This document shows positions 34,094-45,064 of a DNA stretch of 64,000 nucleotides, piece after piece. Position 1 is the stretch's first letter, and each line of letters opens with the position of its first letter. The stretch spans positions 1-64,000 of the forward strand of contig JABYQS010000093.1 of assembly GCA_022592435.1 (NCBI GenBank). Direction: 5' to 3'. Made by a program: the position numbers and the translations under genes. The notes beneath the pieces are model-generated. The model searched no databases, was not told the DNA's origin, and was given only the letters and a program-made list of their open reading frames with translations. Source of the DNA: Cerioporus squamosus. Lineage: Eukaryota; Basidiomycota; Agaricomycetes; Polyporales; Polyporaceae.

Positions 34094-36067
34094 ATGGTCC
34101 TCCTCAACTTTGGCTCGCTGTGGCTAACTGCCTCGATTCTCGCCGTTTCCACATTTACCCTCCTTTATGTGAGGAAACGTCGGACAGCGCTTCCGCTGCC
34201 TCCCGGTCCTCCGGGATGGCCTATTATTGGCAACCTATACGACTATCCGAAGAGCGACCTCGCTCGCGAATTGTTCGAGTTGCACAAGAAATATGGTATG
34301 TTCATTTGCTCCTGTGCGGCGTCGCCGGTCATTGACAGCGATCCAGGTGATTTGGTACACCTCAATATCTTCGGGAAGTCGACGATATCCATCGGCTCGT
34401 TCGAGGTCGCCTGCGACCTGCTCGAAAAGCGGTCAGCAAACTATTCGGACAGACCGAAGCTGGTCATCGGAGAGTTGTACGTGGTTGCCCGTTGATATGA
34501 CCTCCACAGTCACCTCATCGCTCCTGTAGGACTGACATCTACCACTGGAACTTCCCGCTCATGAGCTACGGTCCCGGCTGGCGCTCGCGTCGACGCATCC
34601 TGCGCCATGAGCTCCTTCCAGAGAGCATTATCCAGTACCGGCATTATCAGATCGGCGTCACGCACAAGCTCCTGCGCAATCTCCTGGCAGATCCCAAGTC
34701 CTTCGGAAAGCACCTCGAACAGTGAGTTCTTCCTCAGTCGACCCGTCATATCTTGGATCCACGCCGACCGAACATGCAGGACGTTCTCCACGGTAGCCCT
34801 TCTCGTTGCTTACGGCCTCGAGCCTCAGGGCGACGAGGACAAGTACGTCAGCATGCTGCGCGAGCTCAACGCCATCGGAGCCGATCTCTGTGTTCCCGGA
34901 AAGTACGTGGTTGAATCGCTCCCTGTGCTGCAGTATCTTCCGTCATGGATGCCGGGAGCTGGGTTCAAGCGGGAGGTCGCTTCGATGAAGAGCCGCATGC
35001 GCCAGATCACCACCGAGCTGTGGGAAGCCGGGAAAGCCCATCTGGTAACCTATTTCGCTCAGCTTTCCTGCACTTCAGCTGACACAGTGAACCACGCAGG
35101 AGAAGGGCGCGGACAATGATTCGCTGCTCGCGAGGATTGTGCGCAACGCCGCTAACCTCGACAAGGATGCGGCGGCTGAGGAAGAGGCAATGGGGGCCGG
35201 TATTGCCACGACGGTGTACACTGGTCAGCGAGTTCTTACACTGACATCCATTGAGATTACCGCTAACGAACGCCGCAGCTGGAGCCGGTACGACAGAGAG
35301 CGCGACCCTGGTCTTCTTCCTCGCGATGGCGCTCTACCCAGAAGCCCAGCAGAAAGCGCAAGAGGAACTCGACCGCGTCGTCGGGCCCTCTCGTCTTCCT
35401 GACTTCTCTGACCGCGACTCATTGCCGTACGTCAATGCGCTCGTCAAGGAGGTCCTCAGATGGCACGTTGGAACGCCGACTTCGCTCCCGCACGCATCTA
35501 TCGAGGACGATATCTACAACGGCTACATCATTCCTGGTGGTTCAATTGTGCTCCCCAACCTCTGGTATGTACGCTGCTACATACTTCGGGACACGCCTGA
35601 CCTTGCTGCGTAGGGCGTTCTCCAAGGACCCAGAGGTCTATCCCGACCCTTTCAGCTTCAATCCTGACCGCTTCTTAAAGGACGGACAACTCAACGAGGA
35701 GGTCAGGGACCCGTATTCGATTATCTTCGGCTTCGGACGAAGGTACGCCAGACTTCAGTCGCACACGGAAATGGCCAGTGCTGACTCAGAGCGTACAGAG
35801 TCTGTGTCGGTAAACATCTCGCCACCGCCTCGCTCTTCATAACGTGCGCGTCAATCCTGCACGCATTCAAGATCTCCCCGCCGGTCGACGAGCATGGCAA
35901 GCCTTTGCCGCTTGAGGCGAAATTCAGGACCAATCTCATCACTGCGTGAGTGCTCTCGGCTTCTAAGTGTGGATATGAGGACTGACATCTTGTCTAGTGA
36001 CCCTGAGAGATTCGAGTGCGATATCCGCCCTCGCAAGGCGGCGTTGATCGAGCAGCTCGTAGACTAA
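34094..36067 (+). CDS. Cytochrome P450 monooxygenase
   Basis: Nine exons join without a break into 514 residues: 34,094-34,295, 34,347-34,476, 34,530-34,721, 34,780-35,044, 35,100-35,223, 35,279-35,564, 35,614-35,742, 35,799-35,945, 35,998-36,067. An N-terminal membrane anchor (about residues 9-27) is followed by the proline hinge LPLPPGPPGWPIIGN, the I-helix AGAGTTES, the K-helix KEVLR (ExxR), the FNPDRF motif and the haem loop FGFGRRVCVG with the Cys ligand. It should sit on the ER facing the cytosol and use NADPH-P450 reductase. It resembles the fungal O-methylsterigmatocystin-oxidoreductase-like group; the substrate is unknown. The I-helix lacks the usual Asp/Glu before Thr-Thr. Neighbours are an SDR upstream and a secreted protein gene downstream. 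Confidence 0.9.
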
Positions 36068-36661
36068 GAGGGGAGTGGTTCGGGTGGCGAGGAACACGGT
36101 CCAAGTACCTCACTGGGTACGTAGGGAAGTGTAGCCTTCTATCCTGTCAGCCATTCATGACGTCCGGCGCGGTGCCCCTAGTGCAAATACACTTGCCTCA
36201 ACCCGAAGTTTGACGAACATCGTCTTTCTGGGATACCGTGTACAGCATGAGACGATAAGTTTCTCTCGACGTTGAGCCACGTTAAGTGAATCGCGGTGAC
36301 CCGACTATTCACTCGTTCGTATGCGAGGAAACCCGATACACATTTCGGCACAGTTCTGCGACGATTCATACATGGGGATACTAACACGAATATTTCCCTC
36401 ACTCGCATCCTTCTTCTTGACGACTCAAACCGAGCCCAGGAGGGCTTGTTCCACTTCCTGTCATTAATATATGCGAACAGATTCCACAAAGAAAGACCGT
36501 TCTCCGAGTTTTCTCTCCAACAGCTACGAGCGCACTTAGGAGGACTTCTTCTGACTTCTTCATATCATACACTCTAGCCAGCGAATAAGCAGTCACTTTA
36601 GTTCAGTAAAGTCAGCAATTCATACCGAGACGACGTACCTCTGTGTTCCTTATATCCGCAA
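36068..36661. other. Convergent intergenic region
   Basis: Lies between the ends of the P450 and the secreted-protein gene. No gene, repeat or RNA seen. Confidence 0.5.
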
Positions 36662-37144
36662 TTAGGGGATGAGCTCGAAGTCCCACCCGATGTAGTTGTT
36701 GGCGTTGTAGCAGGTGTTCACCACCGGGACTTGGGCGAACGACGCGCAGCCGGCCGGCCCAGTGTATACCGCGAAGGGCAGGCCCTGGTTGCTCGGCTGG
36801 TTGATGAACACGGACACGAAGTTGAACCCTCCGGTGAGGCACGTGCTGTGCGGCTGGATGCTGAGGTCGTAGCCCGTGCAGCTGCCGCAGTTGGTCGAGC
36901 GGCAGAGGAAGATCGACGCGGGGTAGACGGCGTTCACGGAGTCGCTGTGCACGCCGTCTTTGCCGACGGTGACGTTCCCGTGCGTCGCGACACTGCCGAG
37001 GGCGAGACCGGGGAGGACGGGGACACTGGCGGCAGCGTTCACTCCGTCGACGAAGGGAGTGACCGCGGTACCACTGGCAGCGACGGGGGTCGCTTCGACG
37101 GTGCCGATGAGAGCGAGTGCGAGGGTGGTGAATGTGAAGAGCAT
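36662..37144 (-). CDS. Small secreted cysteine-rich protein, 160 residues
   Basis: A single uninterrupted exon. The start MLFTFTTLALALIGTVEA is a clear signal peptide. An Ala/Val/Gly-rich propeptide-like stretch runs to about residue 70. A compact domain follows with seven cysteines in two groups (FLCRSTNCGSCTGYDLS, STCLTGG, AGCASF, NTCYNANN), ending NYIGWDFELIP. I recognise no enzyme family. Small secreted cysteine-rich proteins of this form are common in wood-decay and symbiotic basidiomycetes and include effector-like and cell-wall proteins. A TATATGAG-like box about 70 bp upstream (near 37,215) fits the start. The gene lies at the centre of the lipase array, between right-pointing CE2/CE3 and left-pointing CE4. 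Confidence 0.75.
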   Translation of the reverse strand: MLFTFTTLALALIGTVEATPVAASGTAVTPFVDGVNAAASVPVLPGLALGSVATHGNVTVGKDGVHSDSVNAVYPASIFLCRSTNCGSCTGYDLSIQPHSTCLTGGFNFVSVFINQPSNQGLPFAVYTGPAGCASFAQVPVVNTCYNANNYIGWDFELIP

Positions 37145-38698
37145 TGTGGGAGTGGAGTGTGCTGTCGAATGTCTGGGGTGTTTAGCCTACAGATTCGTTG
37201 TTCTGCAGGTCGGCTCATATACTGAGTTGAGGCCGACGATAGTAGTCCATTACATATGGCGAGGACGCACATCCGAGGCGAACACCAATGTCTTGGCAGC
37301 TGGTTCGATTACACCGGCTCCATCGGTGACAGCAACGACTGTATAGCAGGCAGCGCCTGAGACATCAGCTGCAAGATGTGAGACCTCGAACGTTCATACC
37401 TAGATAGTCCTGGGTGCGCCTCGCGCGGGCGCGTTCGCTTTCAATGCTTCGACCTGTCAGTCCGATCGTCGAGCGAGCAGCTGCCAGGTAACTGGCCGTG
37501 AGGCCGTGAAGAATGCTAGACATCGTAGTATTCGAGGAAGCTAGACAAATCATAGGCAGAACGCTTTACGCCTCCAAGCCGTCTACAGAAGACACATTTG
37601 TTAGAGTCTATTGGCCCGTTCAGTAGCTAGAGATACTCACCTACTTACTTGCACACTGTGGATGTAGGAGCTTGCGTTTCTGTGTGCCATGGTGAATCAC
37701 TCGGCGCCACGTAGACAACGGTTCCTTGGCATCATCAAGACACTGAGGAGGTGTATGTAGCGTTCGAACGAGAGCCTCTCGGCCTCTACGAACTTTGCGT
37801 TCTGTCTACCGGAACTGCTGACCGGTTCCTGAACCTGAAGTGAAGAGCGGGGGTTTTGTGAATGCACCTGTCGGCCCGACTCACTGCTGAGCACGTCGTG
37901 CATCGAGCGGCACACTTTCATTGGCATCCTGTGTTGAACGCGCTCATCACCACAGCCTATGCGTAGATTAGAGATAGCGATAACTCTTGAGAGTATAGCG
38001 CGACTGAACCAAAACTGCTGCGGTTGACAGGGAGGTCTGGAACTGGAGACGTTGGCTGGTTCGACACCTGTCATGCACGTTGATCTCGAGCGGTTGAAGC
38101 GCGGCCTTGCCAATCGAAGTGCCTCGGCCGTTCGCGCCGCCTGCCAGTGGCATGGTATCCCGGTTGGGGCTTTAGAGTAAAAAACGAGGTGAGTCCAAAT
38201 AGGAAGATCAGCTGGGCACGAAGGGACGTGTCAGTATGCAGGCATCGTGACTATGATGCTGGAAGATCACTCACGCTGCTGTTCAGCTTCGACTCGGGAG
38301 TTGTGCCACTCTCTCGCGCGAGCCAGACGACAACATGCTCTTGGAAACAAAATCACCCTTGCTCACAGTCTCTCGAACATCTATGAAGTTTGAAGGTGTC
38401 AACTGTCAAGGAGAGGTACGGAAGATGAGAGCAGCGGTCGGGAGCAAAGTTCAAGTTGAGGTCAAAGTTTCTAGCGCTGAAGGTAGGGGTTCCACGTGGC
38501 GGTGTGACGCTAGTGCCAGGAGTGGTTCAAATTCATGAACTTATCCGTTCATACGCACTGCACGCTCTGCTAGTGAGTATGGACAAACTAACAGAGGGTT
38601 TGGCAAGGTGCGATCACACCGCTTCTACTTTACGCGGTTCTGCTGAACATTATAAAGCTTAGGTACTGAGGGTCCGGACTCCGCAGCGTGCGCCGAGG
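37145..38698. other. Intergenic between the secreted-protein gene and CE4
   Basis: No gene supported over 1.5 kb. It contains the right copy of a 58-bp intergenic repeat (38,081-38,140). Minus-strand frames such as 37,697-38,113 have no motif. Confidence 0.5.
38081..38140 (-). repeat. Intergenic 58-bp repeat, right copy
   Basis: Inverted relative to the left copy at 24,771; 49 of 58 positions identical, reading the same RGTS...QPLEI-like core on the minus strand. Confidence 0.6.
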
Positions 38699-41054
38699 TC
38701 AATATGGGAAGCGCAGGCTGAGATCTACGAGTGCGCTGGTCCCAGCCAGACGCTCCGTGTCCGCCGTGACGTTGAGCGGAGTACTCCCGTCGTTGAACTG
38801 GAGCGTCAGCCGAGCAGAAGTGTTGTACGGAGGCCAGTACACCGAGGAGTTCAAGTTGCCGTTCGGGTTTAGATGGCGGACGAACTGGATGAAGTAGTCG
38901 GTCATATCCCCGGGGCCAAGTGAGTTGAATAGGTCCGTGCCGTGAGCCTGCCACGCACGGTCAGCGCATGCATGTGAATGAGGGTATGTCGAGTTTCGAC
39001 AGTAATTCGTGGACTCACATAGCCCACTCCGGAGAGGTTCATGCGTGCGCTCACTAGCGGGGACCAAGCAGGGTCAGCTTTGAGAACTATGGGGAGAAGA
39101 AGCTGTACGTACAGTAGTTGTATGCGGTATGCGTTGACGAGAATGTGTCGAGAATTTGACGGCGAGGAGCATGGAAGAACAGATCTCCTTCTATAGCCGC
39201 GATCCGCTTGTACTCGGGCGTGAACGCGTCCGCTGCGCCAGTGCCGAACGGCGAACCTTCCGCAGGGTCGGAAGGATAGAGCTTCAGAATATTCTCAATG
39301 TCGCTGGATGACGCTCCCGGAAACCAGAACGTTCTCAAGTAGTCAGTGAGTTGTTGCTCCGTCCTGAAGAAACATTTTCTCAGCAAAGACAAGGCCAGCT
39401 ACTTCTGCATCAAACCTACGTTATGTTCAGGTTCCCGAGCGAGAACAGGGTGCCTTCATCTTGTGTGTCACCTGTAAGGGGTGTCAGCTAGCTCATACCG
39501 TTCACGTTGGACACGGGAAACATACCGATGATGAAAGGTATGTTTGCTAGAACTCGGCGCTCAACGAGATCTTGAGGGTGATTTGTCACGAAGACGCCAT
39601 CAGCATGCGGCATGTACGGCGTAGCCAAGCCCTATGAGCTCGATGAGGTGCTGCATGAAACCGACGAAGCTCTACCCGCACCTGGAAGCCATTGGCCGAC
39701 GGTGTGTCGTTCGCGGCCGCGAGGAGACTATCCGCCGGTACAGTCCGCAAGCATGCGAGCGTGTCCGTCGCATTCGAGCATCCGACCTGCTGGACGACGA
39801 AGTAGTACGTCTCCTGCACGTCCGAGTCGGTGACCTCCCGGGTCGGAACTGAGGACCCCGAGCTCATGATGCCCGCACGGAAGAGGCCCTCAGTGTCTCC
39901 ATAGTTGGCGGCCATCTGGAAGAACACCGACACGGATCCCGCGCTTTCTCCCCAGCTACGGTGTCGCCGCAGAGTCAGTTCCCGAAATTGTGACCGCAAA
40001 GGAGAAAGCAGCTCACATGGTCACCTTCTCGGGGTCGCCGCCGAAGGAAGGGATGAACTTCTGGACCCAGCGAAGCGCAGCTCGTTCTGCAAGAGTACAC
40101 GTCGTTTCTCAGCCCGAGCTCGAGGGACAGCGCTACGTGGAAGACTTACGATCGTGGAGACCCAGGTTCCCAATACCAGCTTCCTTGACTGTCTGACCAC
40201 CGAGGAAGCCGAAGACATTCAGGCTGCAGATCGCAAAAGAGATGAGTGGGAGCTTGAGACTCGAACGAGGAGAGATGGACATACCGGTAGTTCGCAGCGA
40301 CCCAGATGATGGGTTCCCCCATGTCGATAGAACGCTGAACGATCTGTGAGCCGTTATACACCGCCCTGCATGCGTTGAGTAAGTATCCTGAACCCCGTCT
40401 TCATGGCTACTTACATAGCATTCGACCCGCCCGTGAACGCCCCTCCGTAAATCCACTGAAGGCCCCAAACTCATCAGATACTGCGACACTCGAGACGTTC
40501 GGGCATACGCACAAAAAGGACAGGGAGCTTCTCATGGCGAGACACGTTGGCTGGGCGGACGACGTTCACGTTAAGACCTGGCATTGAAGACCGACTGAGC
40601 TTGGAAGATGCGGACCACGAATAGATGGACAAACTCACAGTCTTCACTCTCCGGAGTGTCGAGGTTCGGACTGAAGACCGTGGCGATGGTCTGCAGTCCC
40701 TCCAGGATCTCGGATGGTATGTCGAGGCTGAGGGTAGCACCTTGTTGGAAGCATTGATTCCCGTAGGCGGTCGCATTGATCGTCCCATTGTAGGACTCAA
40801 TGACCTTGGGTAGGCGAAGACGGAGGTCCCCGACACTACATGATGATACTAGTCAGCTTTCTGGCATTGCAGCCGCAGTTAGCCACTCACGGAGGTTGCG
40901 CATACGGAATGCCCAAGAAACTCTCTGTCGGTCCTTGGACTATACCGACTACGTCTGCTTGGTCGAGCCGTACATGGGAGCTACCTTGGGTCTGGAACGC
41001 GCTGACAAGCGAAGCCTGTAGGAGGATGAGCAGAGAACCTCCAAAGACGACCAT
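38699..41054 (-). CDS. CE4: secreted carboxylesterase/lipase, subtype B
   Basis: Intact copy. The start MVVFGGSLLILLQASLVSA is a signal peptide; a TATATG box lies about 65 bp upstream of the ATG at 41,054. Lid cysteines GNQC and ESEDC; oxyanion loop WIYGGAFTGGSNA; FGFLGGQTVKEAG; elbow WGESAG near 39,955; GCSNATDTLACL; acid in DTQDEGT; His in AHGTDLFNSL; C terminus LSLRFPY. The penultimate small exon reads LSARMNLSGVGY, against LSARGNFTGIGD in most copies. The lid exon (LSLDIPSEILEGLQTIATVFSPNLDTP) is the most variable part, as in the other copies, suggesting different substrate pockets. It is the first left-pointing gene after the central block. Confidence 0.85.
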
Positions 41055-41396
41055 GCCAGCAGCGATCGAAGTCGAGGTTGGTGAATGGAGCCAGCCATAG
41101 CGGACACCTGCTGCATATAAGTATGTGCGGAGAAGGAGAGCAGTCTGAACGATTTTGAGTGACGCGTCCCATATGCGCGTCGGCGAGCACCCGCGGGATG
41201 ATCCGAATGTTGTGACCGTGAGTCATCGGCGTTATGGAGGTTGAAGCCGTACCGAATCCTTAGGTCGGAACGGCCGCAAGGCAGCAAATCCGCTGACACT
41301 GGCGCTGACAAGGTGCATAACATCATAGACTCCGTGCCTCGGAGGTATACATAATCCTACAGGTTGTCCGAGAAACGGGACTCAGCGCGTGCATCA

Positions 41397-43756
41397 TCAA
41401 AATGGGAATCGCAGGCTGAGCGAAGCAAGCTCGTCCGTCCCGGCGATTCGTTCGTCATCGACGGTGATGTTCAGCGGTACAGCGCCGTCGTTGAACTGGA
41501 GAGTCGCGCGCGCGGTCGTGTTGTACGGCGGCCATTGCACCCCGGAGTCCCCGTTCGGGTCGAGATCGTTCACGAACCGGACAAAGAAGTCAGTCATGTC
41601 CCCCGGCCCGAAAGCGTTCAGCAAGTCGGTGGTGTGCGCCTGTGAGGGTCAAGTACGTCGCATGAGTACTTTAGAGTAAAGCGATGAAGTCGCATCAGGA
41701 TGCAGCTCACGTCACCGATGCCGGAGAAGTTGCCCCGCGCGCTCACTGTAAGATATCAGTCAGTCGGGCGGGCCCTCGAGGATCTCAGAAGGAGTAACCG
41801 ACACTTCGAGCACGTACAGAAGTTGTATGCGGTCCGGTTGGCAGAGAAGGCGTCCAGGAACTGGCGGCGTGGAGCTTGGAAGAACCAGTCGCCCTGCACC
41901 GCCGCGATGCGCTTGTACTCTGGGGTGAAGGTGTTCGCGTCGCCCGTGTCGAAGGGCGAGCCCGCGGCGGGGTCCGATGGGTAGAGCTGGAGGGTCGCGT
42001 TGAGGTCTGCAACAGATGACCCGGGGAACCAGTTCTGGGAGACGTAGCTCGCGAATTCGTCATCGGTGCTACGATAGAAAGGCAAGATCATCCAGGTGAA
42101 CTAGCCAACCAAGCATAAGAGATTGAGGCGTACGTGATGTTGAAGCTTCCGAGGGAGAAGATGGTCCCTTCGTCCTTGACGTCGCCTTGACGAGCATTAG
42201 CATGCGCGAGACTCGACATTCAATACGACTGCCAACATGTGCATACCGATTATGAACGATACGTCCGCCATCTCAGCCTTGAGTGGCAACTCCGCGGGCG
42301 GAAGCGTGACGAATACCCCATCGGCGCGTGGCATGAACGGCACAGCCAGACCCTGCGCCAGGTCGGTCAGCTTCGCAACTCCAGCGAACGACTGCGTCGC
42401 ACGCACCTGGAATCCGATGAAGGAAGGCGTATTGTTCGCCGCGGCAAGCAGACTGTCTGTGGACACCGTGCGCAGGCAGGCGAGGGTATCGTTCGCGTCC
42501 GAGCACCCAACCTGGTCCACCACGAAGTCATACGTCCCTTGGACCTCGGAGATGTCTCCAGTCGGAACAGACGACCCGGAGTTCATGAATCCGGCGCGGA
42601 ACAGGCCTTCCGTATCCCCACCATTCGTGAAGAGGTGCAAGAACACGGAGATCGACCCCGCACTCTCGCCCCAGCTGTGTCGAGTTAACACGTAGGTAGC
42701 ACACTGCATAAGCGGGCGACTTACATGGTAACCTTTGTCGGGTCTCCACCGAAGGCTTCGATGAACTTGTTGACCCAGCGCAGTGCCGTCCGCTCTGGAG
42801 GAAGGAAGGTGAATGTCAAGAGTGCCGAGCCTGCGAACGCGAAGACTCACGGTCTTGAAGGCCGAGATTCCCGAGACCTGCATCCTTGATCTCTTCCCCG
42901 CCGAGGAAGCCGAATACGTTGAGCCTGAAAGGCGACGTCTGTGAATCGAAGTCCAGGATGAACGGTGAGCACGTCCGTACCGATAGTTCAGCGCAACGAA
43001 GATGACGGGCTCGTTGAGGTCGATAGACCTCTGAACGATAGCCGTCCCGTTGTATGCGGGGCTATACGGGCGCGCGTGAACACAGCGACGCAAGCCGTCA
43101 GTCAAGGAAGCGTGACTCACAACGCGTTGGAACCCGTAGCGAACCCGCCGCCGTAGATCCACTATGAGACGTGGTCAGTACAAGAGGTCCTCATAAGAAT
43201 GACTCCGGAGCTCACAAACAAGACGGGGAGCTTCGCATCTGCCGATACATTCGCTGGTCTGATAACGTTCAGATTCAAACCTGTGTATGGAGTGTGAGCG
43301 TATGGCACCCAGAACTCGGAGCGACTTCCAGGCAGTACCCACAGTCTTCGCTTTGCGTTACATTTGGGGCCACGCCGAAGGTAGTGAGCAATGGCGCGAT
43401 GTCCTCGAGAACCTCCTGCGGCAGGTTGGGGGGCACAACCAAGGCTTGCTGGATGCACTGGTTCCCAAGAACGGTTGCGTTCAAGGTACCGTTGTAAGAG
43501 TCGATCAGTTGAGGTAGGCGGAGGCGGAGGTCCCCGATACTGCGAGAGACTGTTCAGGGACATGAAGAATCGCATCGTATGCAGAGACTTACGGAGGTTG
43601 TGCATACGGTATGCCAAGGAAGCTCTCGACCGAGCCAGCGCTTGTCCCGACCACGGTAGCTTGGTCGAGTTGTACCTGCGGGGTCTGGAGAGCACCGGCT
43701 CCCGGTGTGAGCCAGGCGTTGACGAGAGGGAGGAGGATTGCGGCAGAGAGTAACAT
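41397..43756 (-). CDS. CE5: secreted carboxylesterase/lipase, subtype B
   Basis: Intact copy. The ATG at 43,756 (MLLSAAILLPLVNA, signal peptide) is preferred over an in-frame ATG 51 bp upstream because TATAAG lies at 43,810-43,815. Motifs: GNQC/TQSEDC lid pair, WIYGGGFATGSNA, FGFLGGEEIKDAG, WGESAG near 42,673, GCSDANDTLACL, DVKDEGT, AHTTDLLNAF and LSLRFPF. The 54-bp intron after GFQ (42,353-42,406) is a multiple of three and has no stop, so retention would insert 18 residues before the GLAVPF strand. About 13 exons. An extracellular ester hydrolase, substrate unknown. Confidence 0.85.
42353..42406 (-). other. Stop-free 54-nt intron of CE5
   Basis: GTGCGT donor, CTGAC branch-like site and GCAG acceptor are present, so splicing is expected. 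The intron also translates openly for 18 codons in frame. Confidence 0.6.
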
Positions 43757-45064
43757 GATCAGTGTGTTCTGCCGAGTATTGCGACGTGATCGACTCTGCC
43801 TTCCCACTGCTTATATTCATCCTTCGGCGTCATGTCAGGCAACATACAAGGAAAGCCGCTGCGCTGAGGACGCGCATCCCGTACTCCTGTCAACTGTAGA
43901 TCCGACCGGGGTATGACGGGTGTCTGAGCATTGAATGTCAGGCCCCCAATTACTAACAAGATCGGTTTAGGAAACGTACAAACTAGAGCGCAATCCAAAG
44001 ATGGGATCCTGCCCTCACTTGCTCTGTTGAATGGCATCTGCAATTAGCCTGTGCTTCAACGTCATCAAGGAGGGCACTGCTCACCCGAGCGCCGCCGCAT
44101 CCGCAGTTGAATGAGGTTTGCAATGCATATTCTTGCATTGACTTGCAGGGTACAGGCACCCCTCTCGCCACCGTCCGCATCGTGGAGCTGCTGGGCCACC
44201 ACAGAGCGCCGCCTCGCCTTCTGTCCACGTGCGGTCAGATTGAGGAGCATGCGCCGGATGCACTTCATAATGCTGTAGCACAGAGCCTACTGATCTGTAA
44301 CGAAACGCCACTTACCAGGGTACAAGGGTGCAGTCTGGGCGCGCCGATGGTTCGGAGGTCTACCTGCCCGCCCAGACTAGTAGCGGCGACACCCACCTCA
44401 CAGCACTCGAAGCCACCTACTCCCACAGCATCATGATATAGTTCGTAGCAGAGGTTAGGCCCACCCTATGGCTCAAGTTAAGTCCTCGTTATACCTAGTA
44501 GCAACCAAACGACGTACATTTTCTTTGACACGATAACCGCGTCTGAGAACTCCAGAGGCTACGTTGGGGAGTCCTCTGTATAGGGCGCGGTTGGGTGTGC
44601 GAAAGCGACAAATGCTTAGCTCTTGAGTCTATAGTTCACATATAGTTGCACTGCAGGTATGTTGTTCGAAGTTTCAAGTCAAGGTGGTAAGTAAAGCATC
44701 GGAAGGACTCGTGCCTGCTCAAACCCACGGTGGATGCCACGTGGCATCCGGTCCGAACTTCCATCCGGGCGCCTCTCTGCGAAGTCGGGGACTGCCTCCT
44801 CATCCTCCCAACTTTCACCTTTTCTTCTTCTGCCTCTCCAAATCATCTGTAACCTGGCCCTCTGTTTGATGCTCAATCGGCTCCATGGATTTTGGACTAT
44901 GTATGTGTTCTCATTGTGAATACTAGCCTTCTATGGCGGATGTGCTTGCCAGCACAGCTTAGTGACAAGCAAGTAATACAACTACATAAGTGCTACTGAA
45001 GTCTGGAAGAACTCGTACTACCAATAGCGCGAGCAACACCGTGATGGATGTGAGGCAGCCGCAG
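43757..45064. other. Intergenic between CE6 and CE5
   Basis: CE5 promoter near 43,810. The rest holds no supported gene; a perfect 18-bp palindrome lies at 44,732-44,749. Confidence 0.5.
44732..44749. promoter_or_regulatory. Perfect 18-bp palindrome with E-box core
   Basis: GGATGCCACGTGGCATCC equals its own reverse complement, with a CACGTG core as recognised by bHLH factors. It lies downstream of CE6 and about 1 kb upstream of CE5. Confidence 0.45.

Noticed and set aside
37697..38113. Minus-strand open frame of 138 codons
   Set aside because: No recognisable domain or start context; composition like the surrounding non-coding DNA.
18326..43756. Complete secondary-metabolite gene cluster
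   Set aside because: Methyltransferases, P450 and SDR are present, but no backbone synthase or terpene cyclase is visible in the window.
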